From contig DTTG01000160.1 in assembly GCA_012964845.1 (NCBI GenBank), positions 1 through 7,514 on the forward strand: DNA of 7,514 bases. Reading direction: 5' to 3'. The stretch's first letter is position 1. The number at the start of each line of letters is the position of its first letter. Of this stretch, positions 4,389 through 7,514 are shown piece after piece. The stretch comes from Fidelibacterota bacterium. GTDB lineage: Bacteria > Fidelibacterota > Marinisomatia > SCGC-AAA003-L08 > D37C17. Both the position numbers and the translations under genes were made by a program. Under the pieces are notes generated by a model. It worked only from the letters and a program-made list of their open reading frames with translations. It had not been told where the DNA came from and made no database searches.

Positions 4389-7300
4389 ACGAACCGACAT
4401 AAAATCCATTCTTATTATTGGCGCAGGACCCATCATAATTGGTCAAGCCTGTGAATTTGATTACTCTGGTACGCAAGCCTGTCGAGCACTCAGGGAAGAA
4501 GACTATCGCATCATTCTGGTAAACTCAAATCCCGCCACCATAATGACAGACCGAAACCTGGCAGATGCCACTTACTTGGAACCCGTAACTCCGGAAGCCC
4601 TGGCGGCAATTATTGAAAAAGAACTACCTGACGCACTCCTTCCAACTGTAGGCGGTCAAACTGCATTGGACACCGCTATGGCATTATACGAAAATGGCGT
4701 GTTGGAAAAATATAATGTGGAGCTTATTGGTGCCAATGTAGATACTATCCGAAGAGCTGAAAACCGGGAGGAATTCAAAATTGCTATGGATGAAGTAGGC
4801 ATTGAAACTGCTCGGGGGGGATTTGCAAACACCTTGGATGACGCCGATAAAATTATTGAGGATATTCCCTTTCCAGTGATCATCCGGCCTTCTTTTACCA
4901 TGGGTGGCACAGGTGGATCAATCGCCTATAATTTAGAAGAGTTTCAGGAATTGGTAGATAATGGTTTGTCCGCAAGCCCCATTTCAGAGGTGCTTATTGA
5001 AGAATCTTTACTGGGATGGAAGGAATTTGAAATGGAAGTAGTGCGTGATGGTGCCGACAATGCTATTATTATTTGCTCAATTGAAAATTTGGATCCCATG
5101 GGAATACATACCGGTGACTCCATTACGGTAGCACCTTCCCAGACACTCACCGATAAAGAATATCAAAAGATGAGAAATTGGTCCCTTCTATGTTTACGAA
5201 CTATTGGAGTAGATACCGGTGGATCAAATGTGCAGTTTACCGTGAACCCTGAAACTGGCAGGATGATCATAATTGAAATGAATCCAAGGGTGAGCCGCTC
5301 ATCGGCATTAGCCTCTAAAGCTACGGGATTTCCAATTGCCAAGGTAGCCGCCAAGCTGGCGGTTGGTTATAGATTGGATGAACTCCAAAATGATATCACA
5401 GGTCAAACATTAGCCGCATTTGAACCCAGTATCGACTATGTGGTAACTAAGATTCCCCGCTTTGATTTTGAAAAATTTCCATCTGCAACTGGAATATTGG
5501 GCATTCAAATGCAATCTGTAGGCGAGGTGATGGCCATTGGTAGAACCTTTCGAGAAAGTTTACAGAAAGCGTTCCGCTCACTTGAAGTAGGATTAAATGG
5601 ATTTGAACCTAAAGAAACTGAATACCGTGACCTGGATTTAAGTAAAATCCGATTTGCAACAGCATTCAGACTATTGAAAGTACGCCAAGCATTTGAGGAT
5701 GGACACTCTATTGAAGAGATTTTTGAGCAAACCAAAATTGATCCGTGGTTTTTGTATCAAATTCAAAAATTAATTTCCGTTGGTGTGGAATGCATTCCGC
5801 CCTTTAAGGGGAAACAATCCATTGAGTCCCTATATAAATTAAAACGTGAAGGATTCTCTGATCAGCAAATTGCCCAGATGTGGGATACATCTGAAAATGA
5901 GATTCGGCAACAAAGAAAGGATAACAATATCATCCCCACTTACAAAGTGGTTGATACTTGTGCAGCTGAGTTTGCTGCCCTCACTCCCTATTGCTATTCT
6001 ACTTATGAAACGGAAAATGAAATCACACCCTTAGAAGGAAAAAAGGTAATGATATTGGGTGGTGGTCCCAACCGCATTGGACAAGGGATTGAATTTGACT
6101 ACTGCTGCGTGCAGGCGGTGTTTGGACTGAAAGAAGCGGGCTATAAAACCATTATGGTAAATTGTAATCCCGAAACAGTCTCTACTGATTTTGACATTGC
6201 TGACCGTCTCTATTTTGAACCCCTCACCTTTGAAGATGTCATGAATATAGTGGACTTAGAACAGCCGGATGGGGTACTGGTTCAGTTTGGCGGGCAGACA
6301 CCTCTCAATATTGCTAAGCGCTTGAAAGAAGCAGGGGTGAATATTATAGGTACCAGTCCCGATGCTATTGATTTGGCTGAAGACCGGAAGAAATTTGGAA
6401 AAATATTAGATGAATTAAAAATTCCTGTTCCCAAATGGGGAACTGCTTTTTCCGTAGAAGAAGCCATGGTTGTAGCGGAAGAGGTGGAATATCCCGTATT
6501 GGTGCGACCATCCTATGTGCTTGGTGGCAGGGGAATGGAAATTGTTTATGATGATGATGGCCTCAAAACATACGTGGGTAAGGCAACGCTGGTTTCCGGA
6601 AAGCACCCTATATTGATTGATGCATTTTTAGAAGATGCTTTCGAATTTGATGTGGATGCACTCTGTGATGGCACGGATGTTTTTGTAGCTGGAATCATGC
6701 AGCATATTGAAGAGGCAGGCATTCATTCGGGTGATTCTGCATGTGTACTTCCAGCCTATGAACTCAGTTCGAAAGCTCGTAAAACTATTGAAGAATTCAC
6801 CCATAAATTGGCATTATCTTTAAATACAATCGGACTTATCAATATTCAATTTGCCATGAAAAATGAAGTGGTGTATGTGATTGAAGTAAATCCCCGCGCC
6901 AGCCGAACTGTACCTTTTATCAGCAAGGTGATTGATATCCCATTGGCAAAATTGGCGGCTCAATTAGCAGTAGGGGAAAAATTGACTGATTTCAATTTGG
7001 ACTCCCGCTCAAAAAATGGGCTAATTGCTGTGAAAAAACCAGTGTTTCCCTTTAATAAATTCCCTCAGCAGAATGTATTCTTGTCTCCGGAAATGAAATC
7101 CACTGGTGAGGTTATTGGCTTTGATAAACATTTGGGTAGCGCTTACGCTAAGGCTGAAGCTGGAGCTGGTCAGACACTTCCTAATGAGGGTACGATATTT
7201 ATTTCTGTAAATAATATGGACAAAATTCGAGCCATTCCATTGGCTAGAGATTTTCAAGAGTTGGGGTTTGATATCATTGCCACCAAAGGAACAGCAGACC

Positions 7301-7514
7301 TCCTATCTGAAAATGGAATTTCTACCCGATCAATCTTTAAAGTTGGCGAAGGCCGCCCCAATGTAGTGGATGCCATCAAAAATGGAGAGGTACAACTGGT
7401 CATTAACACTCCACTTGGGGCACAATCCCGGTTTGACGAATATGATATTGGACGTTCTGCTATTCGCTATAAAATACCTGCCATTACCACTATCTCCGGA
7501 GCCCAGGCAGCAGT
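4381..7514 (+). CDS. carB: Carbamoyl-phosphate synthetase large subunit, C-terminus cut by window edge
   Basis: CarB makes carbamoyl phosphate from bicarbonate, ammonia and two ATP, in complex with CarA. I read 1044 intact codons. E. coli CarB has 1073 residues, so about 25 are missing beyond the right edge. The first ATP-grasp half (carboxyphosphate, about 1-400) has [11 protein letters not shown] at 169-179 and metal ligands Gln285, Glu299 and Asn301 in [17 protein letters not shown], at the same numbers as E. coli. The oligomerisation domain spans about 401-545. The second ATP-grasp half (about 546-930) has [29 protein letters not shown] (709-720) and Gln823, Glu835 and Asn837. An MGS-like allosteric domain starts near 935, with ATKGTADLL (967-975), where IMP/UMP-type effectors bind in known enzymes. 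The ATG overlaps the end of carA by 8 nt with no Shine-Dalgarno, which suggests translational coupling. Confidence 0.98.
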   Translation, partial: MPKRTDIKSILIIGAGPIIIGQACEFDYSGTQACRALREEDYRIILVNSNPATIMTDRNLADATYLEPVTPEALAAIIEKELPDALLPTVGGQTALDTAMALYENGVLEKYNVELIGANVDTIRRAENREEFKIAMDEVGIETARGGFANTLDDADKIIEDIPFPVIIRPSFTMGGTGGSIAYNLEEFQELVDNGLSASPISEVLIEESLLGWKEFEMEVVRDGADNAIIICSIENLDPMGIHTGDSITVAPSQTLTDKEYQKMRNWSLLCLRTIGVDTGGSNVQFTVNPETGRMIIIEMNPRVSRSSALASKATGFPIAKVAAKLAVGYRLDELQNDITGQTLAAFEPSIDYVVTKIPRFDFEKFPSATGILGIQMQSVGEVMAIGRTFRESLQKAFRSLEVGLNGFEPKETEYRDLDLSKIRFATAFRLLKVRQAFEDGHSIEEIFEQTKIDPWFLYQIQKLISVGVECIPPFKGKQSIESLYKLKREGFSDQQIAQMWDTSENEIRQQRKDNNIIPTYKVVDTCAAEFAALTPYCYSTYETENEITPLEGKKVMILGGGPNRIGQGIEFDYCCVQAVFGLKEAGYKTIMVNCNPETVSTDFDIADRLYFEPLTFEDVMNIVDLEQPDGVLVQFGGQTPLNIAKRLKEAGVNIIGTSPDAIDLAEDRKKFGKILDELKIPVPKWGTAFSVEEAMVVAEEVEYPVLVRPSYVLGGRGMEIVYDDDGLKTYVGKATLVSGKHPILIDAFLEDAFEFDVDALCDGTDVFVAGIMQHIEEAGIHSGDSACVLPAYELSSKARKTIEEFTHKLALSLNTIGLINIQFAMKNEVVYVIEVNPRASRTVPFISKVIDIPLAKLAAQLAVGEKLTDFNLDSRSKNGLIAVKKPVFPFNKFPQQNVFLSPEMKSTGEVIGFDKHLGSAYAKAEAGAGQTLPNEGTIFISVNNMDKIRAIPLARDFQELGFDIIATKGTADLLSENGISTRSIFKVGEGRPNVVDAIKNGEVQLVINTPLGAQSRFDEYDIGRSAIRYKIPAITTISGAQAA

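Noticed and set aside
4656..7257. Several minus-strand ORFs of 60-84 codons across carB
   Set aside because: They lie opposite an intact, strongly conserved carB frame, and their sequences show no domain.

Overview
This window looks like an ordinary housekeeping stretch of a moderately AT-rich bacterial chromosome, with one striking exception. The organism is probably a Gram-negative or otherwise lipoprotein-bearing bacterium. A marine FCB-type lineage (Bacteroidetes/Marinimicrobia-like) is my guess, from base composition, the short lipobox signal peptide and the ACCAC/ACACGAA-type intergenic repeats; nothing in the window proves it. No phage, IS transposase or CRISPR array is visible.

Layout. 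Minus strand, left side: a C1B cysteine peptidase gene (bleomycin hydrolase / aminopeptidase C, 1-1178) runs off the left edge. It lies 27 bp downstream of a tRNA-Thr(CGU) gene (1206-1278) on the same strand, with no terminator between. A 288-bp divergent intergenic region (1279-1566) follows. Its left part is extremely AT-rich, and its right part (about 1451-1540) is a GC-richer block with a nested inverted repeat and a 40-codon ORF. Plus strand: an exported transglutaminase-like lipoprotein (1567-2622), msrB (2681-3064), a strong intrinsic terminator (3143-3168), a small cluster of degenerate repeats (3179-3277), carA (3261-4388) and carB (4381 to the right edge, partial).

The main discovery is in msrB. 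Methionine-R-sulfoxide reductase B reads intact up to the RY that precedes the catalytic cysteine. The catalytic codon is TGA (3026-3028), and the same frame then continues with the normal family C-terminus (INSASLKF) to a second TGA at 3062-3064. A hairpin follows whose AGUU apical loop begins 19 nt after the UGA, which is the right size, place and loop base for a bacterial SECIS. The best reading is a 127-residue selenoprotein MsrB with selenocysteine at position 116, which ordinary gene calling would report as a truncated, dead 115-residue protein.

Functionally, carA and carB overlap by 8 nt and encode the two subunits of carbamoyl-phosphate synthetase, feeding pyrimidine and arginine synthesis. 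MsrB repairs oxidised methionine. The peptidase trims peptides in the cytoplasm, and the lipoprotein probably acts in the envelope. The terminator separates the lipoprotein/msrB block from carAB. The repeat cluster extends into the 5' end of carA, whose only plausible start is a TTG inside the repeat.
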